Of a stretch of 64,000 bases of DNA, positions 1 through 9,234 are shown piece by piece. Where the stretch lies: NCBI GenBank assembly GCA_947305245.1, contig CAMZDG010000003.1, positions 124,001-188,000 of the forward strand. Reading direction: 5' to 3'. Both the position numbers and the translations under genes were made by a program. Each line of letters starts with the position of its first letter. Within the stretch, counting starts at the first letter, position 1. This stretch comes from an uncultured Lachnospiraceae bacterium (lineage in GTDB: Bacteria > Bacillota > Clostridia > Lachnospirales > Lachnospiraceae). The notes beneath the pieces are model-generated. The model worked only from the letters and a program-made list of their open reading frames with translations. It did no database searches and was not told where the DNA came from.

Positions 1-159
1 GGCGCCGCTCCCGTAAAGAGGCAAAAAAGGCCCGTGCATGAAGCCGCGATTCGTCCATTTTCTCGTCTTGAGCGAGACATAGGCCGACTCAAAGCACCAT
101 CCAAAGAAGCAATAAATATAAAAGAAAAACACCCACTGTGTCACGGAATAATGATACAT
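1..159 (-). CDS. Putative ABC-transporter type IV / CmpB-like membrane protein (PF06541-like), truncated by left window edge
   Basis: Reverse strand from ATG at 159 reads MYHYSVTQWVFFFYIYCFFGWCFESAYVSLKTRKWTNRGFMHGPFLPLYGSGA, open to the window edge; matches the FLGW-ES-RG(F)-GPFLP-YG pattern of this family. Not in the ORF track. Confidence 0.75.
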   Translation of the reverse strand, partial: MYHYSVTQWVFFFYIYCFFGWCFESAYVSLKTRKWTNRGFMHGPFLPLYGSGA

Positions 160-171
160 CGCCGTCCGCGG

Positions 172-942
172 TCATCGATAGACCGCCACCTCCACGTTTC
201 TCTTCCCCTTCCGGGTCTCCCCTTTTTCTCCTAAGAATACAAACTTTCCATAGCCGCGGGCATTCACGGTCTCGCCCTCTTTCAGGGCCCTGGAATTGTT
301 CTCACAGCTTCGACCCGCGATGAATACCTTTCCCGTGCGAAACAGTGACAGGCTCTCCTCCCTCGAAAGATGCCAGACCTTTGCGATCACGGCATCGGCC
401 CTGGGAGAGACCACCTGAAAGGTCTCATGCCTTGGCTCTTCCTGCGTTAGCTCCTGCCATGTTTCAACGATCTCGCATGAGACATTCGTATGTTTTACCT
501 GGCTTAAGTTTCTGATAATAAAATCCGCCATGGACTCCTGACAGAACAAATAGGCCTGCTTTTCCCCGACGATAATGTCCCCGAGCGTTGTCCTCTCGAT
601 CCCAAGATTCATCAGCGCGCCCAGAAAATCCCTGTGGGTCAAGTCATCCGCGAACTTCTGATGGAGCGGGCTTACGTGGATGCAGGCGATGGGAAATGCC
701 TCCTCATATCCAAGCTCCTCCGGTTTTCCAAAGCGTATCATCACGCGATCCGCTCCTTCCCTGCCGCCAAAGATGCGATATCCCGCGGCCCGAAGCTCCG
801 GCTCCTTCTGCCAGAAGACATCCTGCTGCGCCAGCCCCAAAAACTCCGTAAAGGTGAACTGATTCTGACGATAGGATCTGTCCGCCAGGTCCTGAAGTCT
901 TTTTCCAAATTGTTGTAATTCCTTCTCTTGATTCTCAGCCAT
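172..942 (-). CDS. ylmH: YlmH-family RNA-binding protein with S4 domain
   Basis: 256 aa; C-terminal S4-like segment RADAVIAKVWHLSREESLSLFRTGKVFIAGR and a YlmH-type N-terminal region. Confidence 0.85.
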   Translation of the reverse strand: MAENQEKELQQFGKRLQDLADRSYRQNQFTFTEFLGLAQQDVFWQKEPELRAAGYRIFGGREGADRVMIRFGKPEELGYEEAFPIACIHVSPLHQKFADDLTHRDFLGALMNLGIERTTLGDIIVGEKQAYLFCQESMADFIIRNLSQVKHTNVSCEIVETWQELTQEEPRHETFQVVSPRADAVIAKVWHLSREESLSLFRTGKVFIAGRSCENNSRALKEGETVNARGYGKFVFLGEKGETRKGKRNVEVAVYR

Positions 943-954
943 GTGACTCCTTCG

Positions 955-1731
955 TTATCCAAGCATGACGTCCAGCGTCATCATCAGTGCAAATCCCAAA
1001 GCAAACGCAATGGTCCCAAGATTATTTTCCTTTCCCTCATTGGCCTCTGGGATCAGCTCCTCCACCACAACGTAGATCATGGCTCCCGCCGCGAACGCCA
1101 GAAGATAAGGCAAAAGCGGTGTCATCACGCTGGCAAGAAGGATCGTGATCCCCGCGCCGACCGGCTCCACTGCCCCTGAGAGAACGCCCAGCCAAAAGGC
1201 CCTAAGTCTGCTCTTCCCCTCCGCGCGGTACGGCAGGGAGATAATGGCTCCCTCCGGGAAGTTTTGAACGGAGATCCCAACGGCCAGAAGAATGGCAGCC
1301 GCCATGGTCACGCCGCTCTCCGCGCGCAGCGCTCCTGCAAGAATGGCTCCGATGGCCGCGCCCTCCGGGAAATTGTGGATCGTCACCGCCAGCATCAGCA
1401 TGGCGGTCTTCCCGAGTCGGCTCCTTCGCCCCTCCGGCTGCTCCTGCCCCACGTGAAGGTGCGGGATCAGGCAGTCCATCGCCAGAAGGAACGCGATCCC
1501 GCTCCCGAACCCGATCAGGGCCGGCAGGAAGGAAAGCCGCCCCCTGTCCCCTGAAATCTCGATGGCCGGCAAGAGCAGTGACCAGACCGAAGCCGCCGTC
1601 ATCACTCCTGCGGCAGAGCCGATGAAGCATCGCTGCAGCCTTCCTGAAATACTTCGGCGAAGAAAAAAGACGCTGGCCGCGCCAAGACTCGTTCCCAGAA
1701 AGGGCAGACATAATCCAATCCAGACTCCCAT
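955..1731 (-). CDS. ZIP family metal (zinc) transporter
   Basis: Polytopic protein with the ZIP motifs HNFPEGAAIG and VQNFPEGAIIS. Confidence 0.9.
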   Translation of the reverse strand: MGVWIGLCLPFLGTSLGAASVFFLRRSISGRLQRCFIGSAAGVMTAASVWSLLLPAIEISGDRGRLSFLPALIGFGSGIAFLLAMDCLIPHLHVGQEQPEGRRSRLGKTAMLMLAVTIHNFPEGAAIGAILAGALRAESGVTMAAAILLAVGISVQNFPEGAIISLPYRAEGKSRLRAFWLGVLSGAVEPVGAGITILLASVMTPLLPYLLAFAAGAMIYVVVEELIPEANEGKENNLGTIAFALGFALMMTLDVMLG

Positions 1732-1774
1732 CGTCTTGGATCGCTCCTTGCTGTTTCCTCTCTCCTATTATAGC

Positions 1775-1805
1775 AAAAAACGCCGCTTCTGTGACAAAGC
1801 GGCGC
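1775..1805 (-). terminator. Intrinsic terminator downstream of the 1810-2760 GTPase gene
   Basis: Minus strand GCCGCTTTGTCACAGAAGCGGCGTTTTTT. Confidence 0.75.
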
Positions 1806-1809
1806 AAAT

Positions 1810-2760
1810 TTAGCTAAAACTAATGATCTCATCCTTCGGAGCCTTGGTCTTCTCCACGCTGACCGCATGCAGAACGGGCCCCTCCCCGTTATAATCCTTC
1901 CAATATTCCTTCGCCACCGTCGCAGTGACCTTGACCCACTCGCGCTCCCTAAGGCTCCCGGCTCCGGGGAACTCACAGACATATCCCAAAAATGCCATGT
2001 CCTCGGCGCAGCAGGTCATTGCCATCCTGCCCGGTACAAAGTAATTCGCCGGGATTCCCTTGGGCTTGGCCACCATGGCAACGAATTCCAGCTTCTTTCC
2101 CACATAGCGCTCCAAATGATCCATCGCATCCAGATAGAAGATGCCGTACCCATGATTGTCTAGCACGATGGGATCGGCACTTAAGTCATATGGCAGATCC
2201 TCTTCAAAGATCTCATCGATCTCACCGTTGGCGTCCTCAAAGATGACGTCCGCGGAAGCATTGACTGCCTTGACGTTGCGCTTATAGCTGTTGAGCTGAT
2301 CCCGCACGGTGTCGCAGCGGTTAAAAATGATCATCTCCGACTTTCGGATCATCTCCGCCACCAAAGACTTCATGTTCGTGTAATACACCGGGAAGGTACT
2401 GCCGTCGATAATGGTGATCTGCTGCTCGATCTTCCAGTGCCACGGCAGCTTCATGTTCTTATAATTCCACATGCCATTGTACTCGATGATGATGCGCTCC
2501 GGCTTATACTTCTTCTCCAGCTCTACAAGCGTGTTGGGATTAAAGTCCTCTTCCTTCTCGATCAGCTCTATCACGGTCTTGCTGCGCCTAAGAAGCGCCG
2601 GATCATATTCCTTCTCCCCCTCCTCGCATAATAGCAGCAGGGTCGTGCCCCGGATCTGAAAATAGGGCTGACTCAACGTGAAGGTGATAAATTCCGTTTT
2701 ACCGCTTTCCAAAAAGCCATTGATGGCATATACGGGCTTCATGCTAAACTCCTCTTCCAT
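1810..2760 (-). CDS. G3E/COG0523-like GTPase with C-terminal YcgQ/DUF1980-like region
   Basis: P-loop NGFLESGKTEF, NRCD guanine motif; C-terminus GRMAMTCCAEDMAFLGYVCEFPG...WVKVTATV resembles YcgQ/TIGR03943. Confidence 0.7.
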   Translation of the reverse strand: MEEEFSMKPVYAINGFLESGKTEFITFTLSQPYFQIRGTTLLLLCEEGEKEYDPALLRRSKTVIELIEKEEDFNPNTLVELEKKYKPERIIIEYNGMWNYKNMKLPWHWKIEQQITIIDGSTFPVYYTNMKSLVAEMIRKSEMIIFNRCDTVRDQLNSYKRNVKAVNASADVIFEDANGEIDEIFEEDLPYDLSADPIVLDNHGYGIFYLDAMDHLERYVGKKLEFVAMVAKPKGIPANYFVPGRMAMTCCAEDMAFLGYVCEFPGAGSLREREWVKVTATVAKEYWKDYNGEGPVLHAVSVEKTKAPKDEIISFS

Positions 2761-2809
2761 GGCTGACCTTTTGGGTCAGGTCAATACATTTCTCGTTCAT
2801 TACCAGGAC

Positions 2810-4060
2810 TTACTTCCGAAACAGCTCTGCCAGCTTCTCTTCCTTGAGGTTGGATCCGATGACGCAGATCTTTCCAGTCACCTCGGGCTTGCCAGTCCTT
2901 ACGTCCTGCTCCTCGGGCACGTAATCATAATAAATCCAGGTGCCGTCGCCCGCGGGAACCATGCCCTTTGCGCGAAGGATCACGCCGTACTCTCCGCTGT
3001 CCAAAGCGGACAGAATGGATTCGATCTCACTCTTGGAATACTGATTTGGCGTCTCCATGCCCCAGCTGGTGAACACTTCATCCGCATGGTGATGATGGTG
3101 ATGCTCATGGTCATGATCATGATCGTGACAGCCACAAGTGCAGTCAGGGCCATGCTCATGATGGTGATGATGCTCATGCTCGTCCTCGTCATCATCGTCA
3201 TCATCGTCGTGATGATGGTGGTGATGCTCATGCTCATGCTCATCGTCATCATCGTCGTGATGATGGTGGTGATGCTCATGCTCATGCTCATCGTCGTGAT
3301 GATGGTGGTGATGCTCGTGCTCGTCATCGTCGTCATCGTCGTCGTGATGATGATGGCCGCAGCCACACTCCTCGTCGTCATCGTCGTCATGGTGATGATG
3401 GTGGTGATGCTCGTGCTCCTCGTGCGCCTTCTCAAGCATCTCAGCCAACAGGTCTTCGAGCTTGTCAGCGCCCTCGATGGTATCCAGAACGGCCTTGCCC
3501 TCCAACTGCGCAAGGGGCGTCGTGATGATGGTCGCTTTCGCGTTATGCTCGCGGATCATGGCAACGCACTCTGCGATCTTCTCGGGAGTGGCCTTATCCG
3601 TGCGGCTCAAAATAATAGTGCCCGCATACTCGATCTGATTGATAAAGAACTCGCCAAAGTTCTTGATATACATTTTGCACTTCATGCAGTCCACGACGGC
3701 AACGGCGCTGTTCACCTGCACGTCCATGTCCTTTGCCACGTTCTCCACGGCCTTCAGCACGTCGGACAGCTTGCCGACGCCGGAGGGCTCGATCAGGATG
3801 CGTTCCGGCGCATACGTGGACACGACCTCCTTTAAGGAAGTGCCGAAATCACCTACCAGGGAACAGCAGATGCAACCGGAATTCATCTCCTTGATCTCGA
3901 TGCCGGAATCCTTCAGGAACCCGCCGTCGATGCCGATCTCACCGAACTCATTCTCGATCAGGACGGTCTTCGATCCGTCCAGCGCTTCCGCGAGAAGCTT
4001 CTTGATCAGGGTTGTCTTTCCGGCTCCCAGAAAACCGGATACGACGTCTATCTTTGTCAT
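2810..4060 (-). CDS. CobW/COG0523 G3E GTPase (metal chaperone-like) with extended His/Asp/Glu-rich region
   Basis: SGFLGAGKTTLI P-loop, NSGCICCSL (CxCC) motif, SRTD guanine motif; very long H/D/E tract. Confidence 0.9.
   Translation of the reverse strand: MTKIDVVSGFLGAGKTTLIKKLLAEALDGSKTVLIENEFGEIGIDGGFLKDSGIEIKEMNSGCICCSLVGDFGTSLKEVVSTYAPERILIEPSGVGKLSDVLKAVENVAKDMDVQVNSAVAVVDCMKCKMYIKNFGEFFINQIEYAGTIILSRTDKATPEKIAECVAMIREHNAKATIITTPLAQLEGKAVLDTIEGADKLEDLLAEMLEKAHEEHEHHHHHHHDDDDDEECGCGHHHHDDDDDDDEHEHHHHHHDDEHEHEHHHHHHDDDDDEHEHEHHHHHHDDDDDDDEDEHEHHHHHEHGPDCTCGCHDHDHDHEHHHHHHADEVFTSWGMETPNQYSKSEIESILSALDSGEYGVILRAKGMVPAGDGTWIYYDYVPEEQDVRTGKPEVTGKICVIGSNLKEEKLAELFRK
3085..3424. repeat. Low-complexity GAT/CAT-type repeat encoding the His/Asp-rich region
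   Basis: Repeated blocks of tgatgatggtggtgatgctcatgctcatg alternating with cgtcatcatcgtc. Confidence 0.85.
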
Positions 4061-4208
4061 ATGAATCCATCCTCTCTTTTCTTCAATTGGTCTTTCTTTG
4101 ACTATCCCTTATTTTCTACCAATGAGTTAGGAATGTCAACCCCATTCGGGGCCAAAATCGGAAATAAATTCTCAAATCATTCTAATCATTTTATAAACTG
4201 TGATCGCG

Positions 4209-5087
4209 TCATCTCATGGCGAGAAGCCCGAGAAGCGGCGCCGCCGCAACCTCGCCATCCTCCGATACGCCGCAAAGGATCCCCATCAGATGTCCCTGCG
4301 CGTCAAAGAGCGCGCCGCCGCTCATCCCCGGGGAAACCGTCAGGTCCGCAAGCATGACGTACGACCCAAAATCCTCGGAATATACATAGTCCTTTAGCAG
4401 GGTACCAACGCTCGCATCCTCTCCCACGCCGCTTTTCGATCCCATGGCGATCACGGTATCTCCGGCGGCCAGCCTGTCATACGCCTCCAGGGAAACCAAG
4501 ACCCTGCGATATGCCTGCCCATGATCTTGCAGCGCAGCGCCTTCCGCGGACGCCACTCCATCCTGCGCCTCATCTAGGAGTGCTTCCCTCGGGAGCACAA
4601 GGAGCGCGAGATCCTGTCCTTTCGCGAAGATCTTTTCCGTCGTCACAACCGTAAAACCGTCTTCAAAGGTGACCGACACCTCGTCATTTTCCCCTGTCAC
4701 GTACTCCAGCACGTGAGCGGCCGTGGCGATCCAGACAGTGGATTCATCCGAGTCATAGATCACGCCGCTTCCCATCAGCTTCCCGGCCCTAACCGTCACC
4801 ATGGCGCTTCCGCAGGCCCTTTGCATCGCTCCGGCCCTGTCATCCTCGTCCGCGTTCTCAGGCACCGTTGCCTCCTCCAGCGCGGTAATGCGAAGTGTCT
4901 CTCCGGGATCCGCCGCGTTCTTCTCGTTTTCTGCAGAAGAAGCAATACTCACGTCTGTCTCACCCGCAGACTTCCCGTGTCCCGCATCTCCCCTGCCGTC
5001 ACAGGCGCAAAGAAGCGCCAGACATGACGTAAGACACGCCGCAAGCCCTATTTTGTTCCAGCGATTCCTTTCCCGTTTCAAACGCAT
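4209..5087 (-). CDS. Trypsin-like serine protease (S1C/HtrA-like), probable lipoprotein
   Basis: Signal/lipobox-like CLALLCAC; catalytic His in TAAHVLE, Asp in GQDLALLVL, Ser in SPGMSGGALFD. Start set to the ATG after AGAGGAA. Confidence 0.8.
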   Translation of the reverse strand: MRLKRERNRWNKIGLAACLTSCLALLCACDGRGDAGHGKSAGETDVSIASSAENEKNAADPGETLRITALEEATVPENADEDDRAGAMQRACGSAMVTVRAGKLMGSGVIYDSDESTVWIATAAHVLEYVTGENDEVSVTFEDGFTVVTTEKIFAKGQDLALLVLPREALLDEAQDGVASAEGAALQDHGQAYRRVLVSLEAYDRLAAGDTVIAMGSKSGVGEDASVGTLLKDYVYSEDFGSYVMLADLTVSPGMSGGALFDAQGHLMGILCGVSEDGEVAAAPLLGLLAMR

Positions 5088-5120
5088 TTCCTCTCGTGAA
5101 TTCATCCATTCCCACATGAT

Positions 5121-5166
5121 AAAAAAAGCCGTAAATCCCCAGATCCTAAAGATTTACGGCGTTTTT
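5121..5166 (-). terminator. Intrinsic terminator of rnpB
   Basis: Minus strand CGCCGTAAATCTTTAGGATCTGGGGATTTACGGCTTTTTTT. Confidence 0.85.
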
Positions 5167-5167
5167 C

Positions 5168-5521
5168 AAGCGTAAGCAGAACGATAAGCCGGGTTATGTC
5201 GTTGAGCGATCATCTATCTAGTACGACTGTTACCAGCCGCATCAAGCGACCCACCTGAGAGCAGGCCGGGCAAGCCTGTTGCTCTCTGCTTGGTCTTGCT
5301 TCGGATGGGGTTTACATGGCTCCGCCTGTTACCAGACGGACGGTAGTCTCTTACACTGCCTTTCCACCCTTACCAACGCCAAAGGCGCCGGCGGTATATC
5401 TCTGTTGCACTGGCCTGGGAGTCACCTCCACCGGACGTTATCCGGCATCCTGCCCTATGAAGCCCGGACTTTCCTCACCCATGCTTTCGCATGGCCGCGA
5501 TCGCCTGTCCTGCTTACGCCA
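5168..5521 (-). ncRNA. rnpB: RNase P RNA
   Basis: Minus strand begins GGCGTAAGCAGGACAGGCGATCGCGGCC...GAGGAAAGTCCGGGCT and ends AACCCGGCTTATCGTTCTGCTTACGC; the two ends pair as P1. Confidence 0.95.
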
Positions 5522-5527
5522 AATGTC

Positions 5528-5556
5528 ATTATACAGAAACGAGACGAAAAAGTCAA
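5528..5556 (-). promoter_or_regulatory. Sigma-A promoter of rnpB
   Basis: TTGACT (5551-5556), 17-bp spacer, TATAAT (5528-5533) just upstream of the RNA 5' end. Confidence 0.85.
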
Positions 5557-5584
5557 TCTCGGCCCTCTCGTCTCGCATTCCCGC

Positions 5585-7240
5585 TTATACCTTAAAACAG
5601 CTTCCTCCCACGAATTCCCTGCAGATGGAATTGTTCGGGAGACTCTCACCGGTCAGGTTCAAGAAATAATCCAGGAACTTTAGGAGACGCTTCGCCTCAT
5701 AATATTCCGTCGTATCCTTGGGAACCTGGAACAGAAGCGGCTCCGCGTGCTGCTTTAACACGGCCAGTTCATAGATCAGCGCCGAGTTAAAGATGGCGTC
5801 CGCCTCCTCCTGGAAAGGAAAGATGTTCTCCTCTTCTCCCTTCCTTACGTTGCTCCACATCTGGATCGTCCGCTTCGCGTCGGAGCCTCTGGTCTTTGCG
5901 TCACGCACCAGTCTGCGAAGAAGTCTTCCGTCTGTCGTCGCGATCCTGTTATGCGCATCCACGTTCACGGCCGTCAGCGCGCTGACATAAACCTTGTACT
6001 TACTCTCATCAGGAAGCGCATAGCTCATCTTAGGATTCAGGCCGTGAATGCCCTCGATCACCAAAATGTCATCCGCGCCCAGCTGCATGGTATCTCCGTG
6101 ATATTCCCTGCGACCGATCTTAAAGTTGAAGGAAGGCATTTCCACCCTCTCCCCGGAAAGAAGCCGCAGCATGTCATTATTGAACAGCTCCACGTCCATG
6201 GCGCCGAGGCATTCAAAGTCATAATCCCCCTTCTCATCCCGCGGCGTATCCTCGCGGTTTACGAAATAATTGTCCATGGCGATGGGGTGAGGCGTCTTGC
6301 CAAGCGTGCGCAGCTGTATGGACAGTCTGTGGGAAAGACTCGTCTTTCCTGAGGAGGAAGGTCCTGCGATCATGACAAACTTCACGTTCCCCTTCTTTAC
6401 GATGTCCCGCGCGATCTCGGAGATGCGGCGTTCCTGCATGGCCTCCTGGATCAGGATCAATTCATTCATCGTCCCGTCGCAGATGTGCTCATTGAGATCG
6501 CCGACGGTCTCGATGCCAACCTGCCGTCCCCACTCGTCGGACTCGCGAAGCGTATGGAAGAGCTTCTTGCGCTCCGAGAATTCCTCCACGCCGGTCGAAT
6601 GCTTTCTCGTCGGCAAAAGGAGCATAAATCCATCCGCATAATCGATCACGTCAAACCACTTGACATAGGAGGCGTTCGGCATCATGTAGCCATAGAAATA
6701 ATCATAATACCCGTCGCACTCATAGACGTTGACCGAGGAGGTCCGGCGATACCGGAAGAGCTTCACCTTATCGTTCATCTCCTGCTTTTGGAAGATCTCC
6801 ATGGCCTCATCGATCGGATAGGACCGCTTCATGAACGGAACCTTCCTGGCGACAAGCTCCTGCATCCTCTCGCGAATGGCCTTGGCGCTCTGCTCTCCGC
6901 CGGGAAATGCTCCCTCGTGCGAAATGTAGTAACCGTGGCCAATGGCATAACCCAGCCGGCACTGTGCAGCCGCATGGCATCCAAAGAGATCGAACACGGC
7001 CTTCATGAACAGCATGGTCGCCGTCCTGACATAGGTCTTAAACCCGGCATCGTCCTTTAGGGTAAAGCAAGTGATCTCGCAGTCCCTGTTCACACGTTTA
7101 AATAACTCCCGAAGCTTCCCGTCTGCCGCAACCAGCGTGATGAGCTGTCCGTCCTTCCCCTGATAGGGCTCGATCAGCTGCTCAAACGTGGCACGCTCCA
7201 TTACGGGAATCTCGTCCCCATTGATCTTTACCGTAAACAT
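5585..7240 (-). CDS. Uridine kinase-like nucleoside kinase with N-terminal TGS-like domain
   Basis: P-loop IAGPSSSGKTSLSHRL, PRK/uridine kinase motifs, threonyl-tRNA synthetase-like N-terminal half. Confidence 0.85.
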   Translation of the reverse strand: MFTVKINGDEIPVMERATFEQLIEPYQGKDGQLITLVAADGKLRELFKRVNRDCEITCFTLKDDAGFKTYVRTATMLFMKAVFDLFGCHAAAQCRLGYAIGHGYYISHEGAFPGGEQSAKAIRERMQELVARKVPFMKRSYPIDEAMEIFQKQEMNDKVKLFRYRRTSSVNVYECDGYYDYFYGYMMPNASYVKWFDVIDYADGFMLLLPTRKHSTGVEEFSERKKLFHTLRESDEWGRQVGIETVGDLNEHICDGTMNELILIQEAMQERRISEIARDIVKKGNVKFVMIAGPSSSGKTSLSHRLSIQLRTLGKTPHPIAMDNYFVNREDTPRDEKGDYDFECLGAMDVELFNNDMLRLLSGERVEMPSFNFKIGRREYHGDTMQLGADDILVIEGIHGLNPKMSYALPDESKYKVYVSALTAVNVDAHNRIATTDGRLLRRLVRDAKTRGSDAKRTIQMWSNVRKGEEENIFPFQEEADAIFNSALIYELAVLKQHAEPLLFQVPKDTTEYYEAKRLLKFLDYFLNLTGESLPNNSICREFVGGSCFKV

Positions 7241-7261
7241 CCTTCCCCGCTTCCCGGAAGA

Positions 7262-8059
7262 TCACTTCATCAGTGACATGGTCCTTTGAAGCATCTCCCA
7301 TTCCATTTCTACTTCCCGAAGTCGCATCCTGCGGTTGGAATCTGCCCCTTCCGAAGCTTTGCCTTCCAGAGCAATTTCTTCCGCTCCTTCCGACGCTTTG
7401 TCTTCTGCCTCCCCTGAGGCGCGAAGCTGCTCCAATATGGTTCCCAGAATGCGTTCCTGCTCTTTTAAGTACTGGAAAAGGATCGGATCCTTTCTCCGGA
7501 TCAGGAGCTCGCCGTATCGGTCATAGAGCTCCCTGCACTCCTCCTCGGCCTCTGACTGGCCTTTCGCAAGCCGTGCCTTCATCGGGAAATAATACTTCCC
7601 GTCCTCGAAAACAATCCGCTCCTCTATTAGTTTATACCCATTCTCTCGCAAAAAGACCCGAAACTCACGAAGTTCTGACTGCGGCTGAAGCAAAAACTCC
7701 TCAAAGCTCTCCGTCTTTTCCGGATACGCCGTCAGGATCCTTTGCATCAGCGGGCCGCCCATGCCTGCGCAGACAAGGCTTTTCGCTTCGCCGGCCGCAA
7801 GCGCTTCCAGTCCGTCCGAAAGACGAGTCTCGATCCGGTCCGAAAGACCTGCCTGCCGCACGTGCTCCGTCGCCGCGGCCAACGGACCCTTTCGCACGTC
7901 CATGGCGATGGCGCCGTCCATCTTTCCCGTCTGCACCAGATAGAGGTCCAGAAAACCGTGGTCACATCCCACGTCGGCGACGATCCCACCCGGAGAAAGC
8001 ATGTCGGCAATGGCCGCAAGTCTCTTCGACAACGAGACGGGCTTCCCTTGCTTAATCAA
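7262..8059 (-). CDS. trmK: tRNA (adenine(22)-N(1))-methyltransferase
   Basis: SAM motif [14 protein letters not shown], family-typical AGMGGPLM and RLAAIADM; adjacent to rpoD. Confidence 0.9.
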   Translation of the reverse strand: MIKQGKPVSLSKRLAAIADMLSPGGIVADVGCDHGFLDLYLVQTGKMDGAIAMDVRKGPLAAATEHVRQAGLSDRIETRLSDGLEALAAGEAKSLVCAGMGGPLMQRILTAYPEKTESFEEFLLQPQSELREFRVFLRENGYKLIEERIVFEDGKYYFPMKARLAKGQSEAEEECRELYDRYGELLIRRKDPILFQYLKEQERILGTILEQLRASGEAEDKASEGAEEIALEGKASEGADSNRRMRLREVEMEWEMLQRTMSLMK

Positions 8060-9164
8060 GATAATCCTTCAGCTTGCGGCTTCTCGAAGGATGCCGAAGC
8101 TTTCTGAGCGCCTTCGCCTCGATCTGACGGATTCTCTCACGCGTTACGTTGAACACGGTACCAACCTCTTCCAGCGTTCTCGCACGGCCGTCGTCCAGGC
8201 CAAATCTAAGACGCAGCACCTTTTGCTCCCTCTCGGTCAGCGTGCCGAGTACCTCCACCAGCTGCTCCTTTAAGAGCGTGAAGGCTGCGGCATCTGCGGG
8301 AACGGGTACGTTGTCGTCCTGAATGAAATCTCCCAAGTGGCTGTCCTCTTCCTCACCGATGGGCGTCTCCAAGGACACGGGCTCCTGGCTGATCTTTAAG
8401 ATCTCACGCACGCGGTCAACGGGCATGCCCATCTCATCGGCGATCTCTTCGGGAGACGGCTCGCGGCCGAGCTCCTGCAGGAGCTGACGGCTCACGCGGA
8501 TCAGCTTATTAATGGTCTCCACCATATGCACGGGGATACGGATCGTTCTCGCCTGATCCGCGATGGCTCTGGTGATGGCCTGACGGATCCACCAGGTTGC
8601 GTAGGTGGAGAACTTATAGCCCTTGCGATAATCGAATTTTTCCACGGCCTTGATCAGACCGAGATTTCCCTCCTGGATCAGATCGAGGAACAACATGCCA
8701 CGTCCAACATAGCGCTTAGCGATGGATACCACCAGACGAAGGTTTGCCTCAGCCAGGCGCTTCTTCGCCTCCTGATCTCCCGTCTCCATATTCTTCGCCA
8801 GCTCGATCTCTTCCTCTGCCGAAAGAAGGGGCACCTTACCGATCTCTTTCAGGTACATGCGCACCGGATCCTCGATGCTGATGCCGTCGGGAATGGAGAT
8901 GTCAAGGTTTTCCACGTCCACGTCCTCGCCGGACAGGATGATCTCTTCCGGATCAATGTCATCCTCCACGTCCGTCATGCGGAGCACGTCCACGTTGTTG
9001 CGCTCGAGCGTGTCAAGCACTCGTTCCATCTGCTCCTCTTCGAGCGTCATGCCGTCAAAGAAATCGCTGACTTCCTGGTATTCCAGAATACTCTTTTTCT
9101 TTTTGGCCATGCTGACCAGCTCTTTGACCTTCTCCTCAAATTTTGCCTGTGTGTTTTCGTCCAT
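8052..9164 (-). CDS. rpoD: RNA polymerase primary sigma factor RpoD/SigA
   Basis: [51 protein letters not shown], and [45 protein letters not shown]. Confidence 0.98.
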   Translation of the reverse strand: MDENTQAKFEEKVKELVSMAKKKKSILEYQEVSDFFDGMTLEEEQMERVLDTLERNNVDVLRMTDVEDDIDPEEIILSGEDVDVENLDISIPDGISIEDPVRMYLKEIGKVPLLSAEEEIELAKNMETGDQEAKKRLAEANLRLVVSIAKRYVGRGMLFLDLIQEGNLGLIKAVEKFDYRKGYKFSTYATWWIRQAITRAIADQARTIRIPVHMVETINKLIRVSRQLLQELGREPSPEEIADEMGMPVDRVREILKISQEPVSLETPIGEEEDSHLGDFIQDDNVPVPADAAAFTLLKEQLVEVLGTLTEREQKVLRLRFGLDDGRARTLEEVGTVFNVTRERIRQIEAKALRKLRHPSRSRKLKDYLD

Positions 9165-9234
9165 CTTGTGGTTCCATCCTTCCATACTGTTCTATTTATC
9201 TTTGAATGTTTCTCATACGATACGAGTCTTCCCG

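Noticed and set aside
3085-3424. Repeat block considered as a CRISPR array or tandem minisatellite
   Set aside because: Repeats are in frame inside a conserved GTPase gene and lack spacer structure.
2678-3835. 385-aa plus-strand ORF rich in Met/Val/Leu
   Set aside because: Antisense to the His/Asp-rich GTPase; composition is the mirror of His/Asp codons and it shows no family motif.
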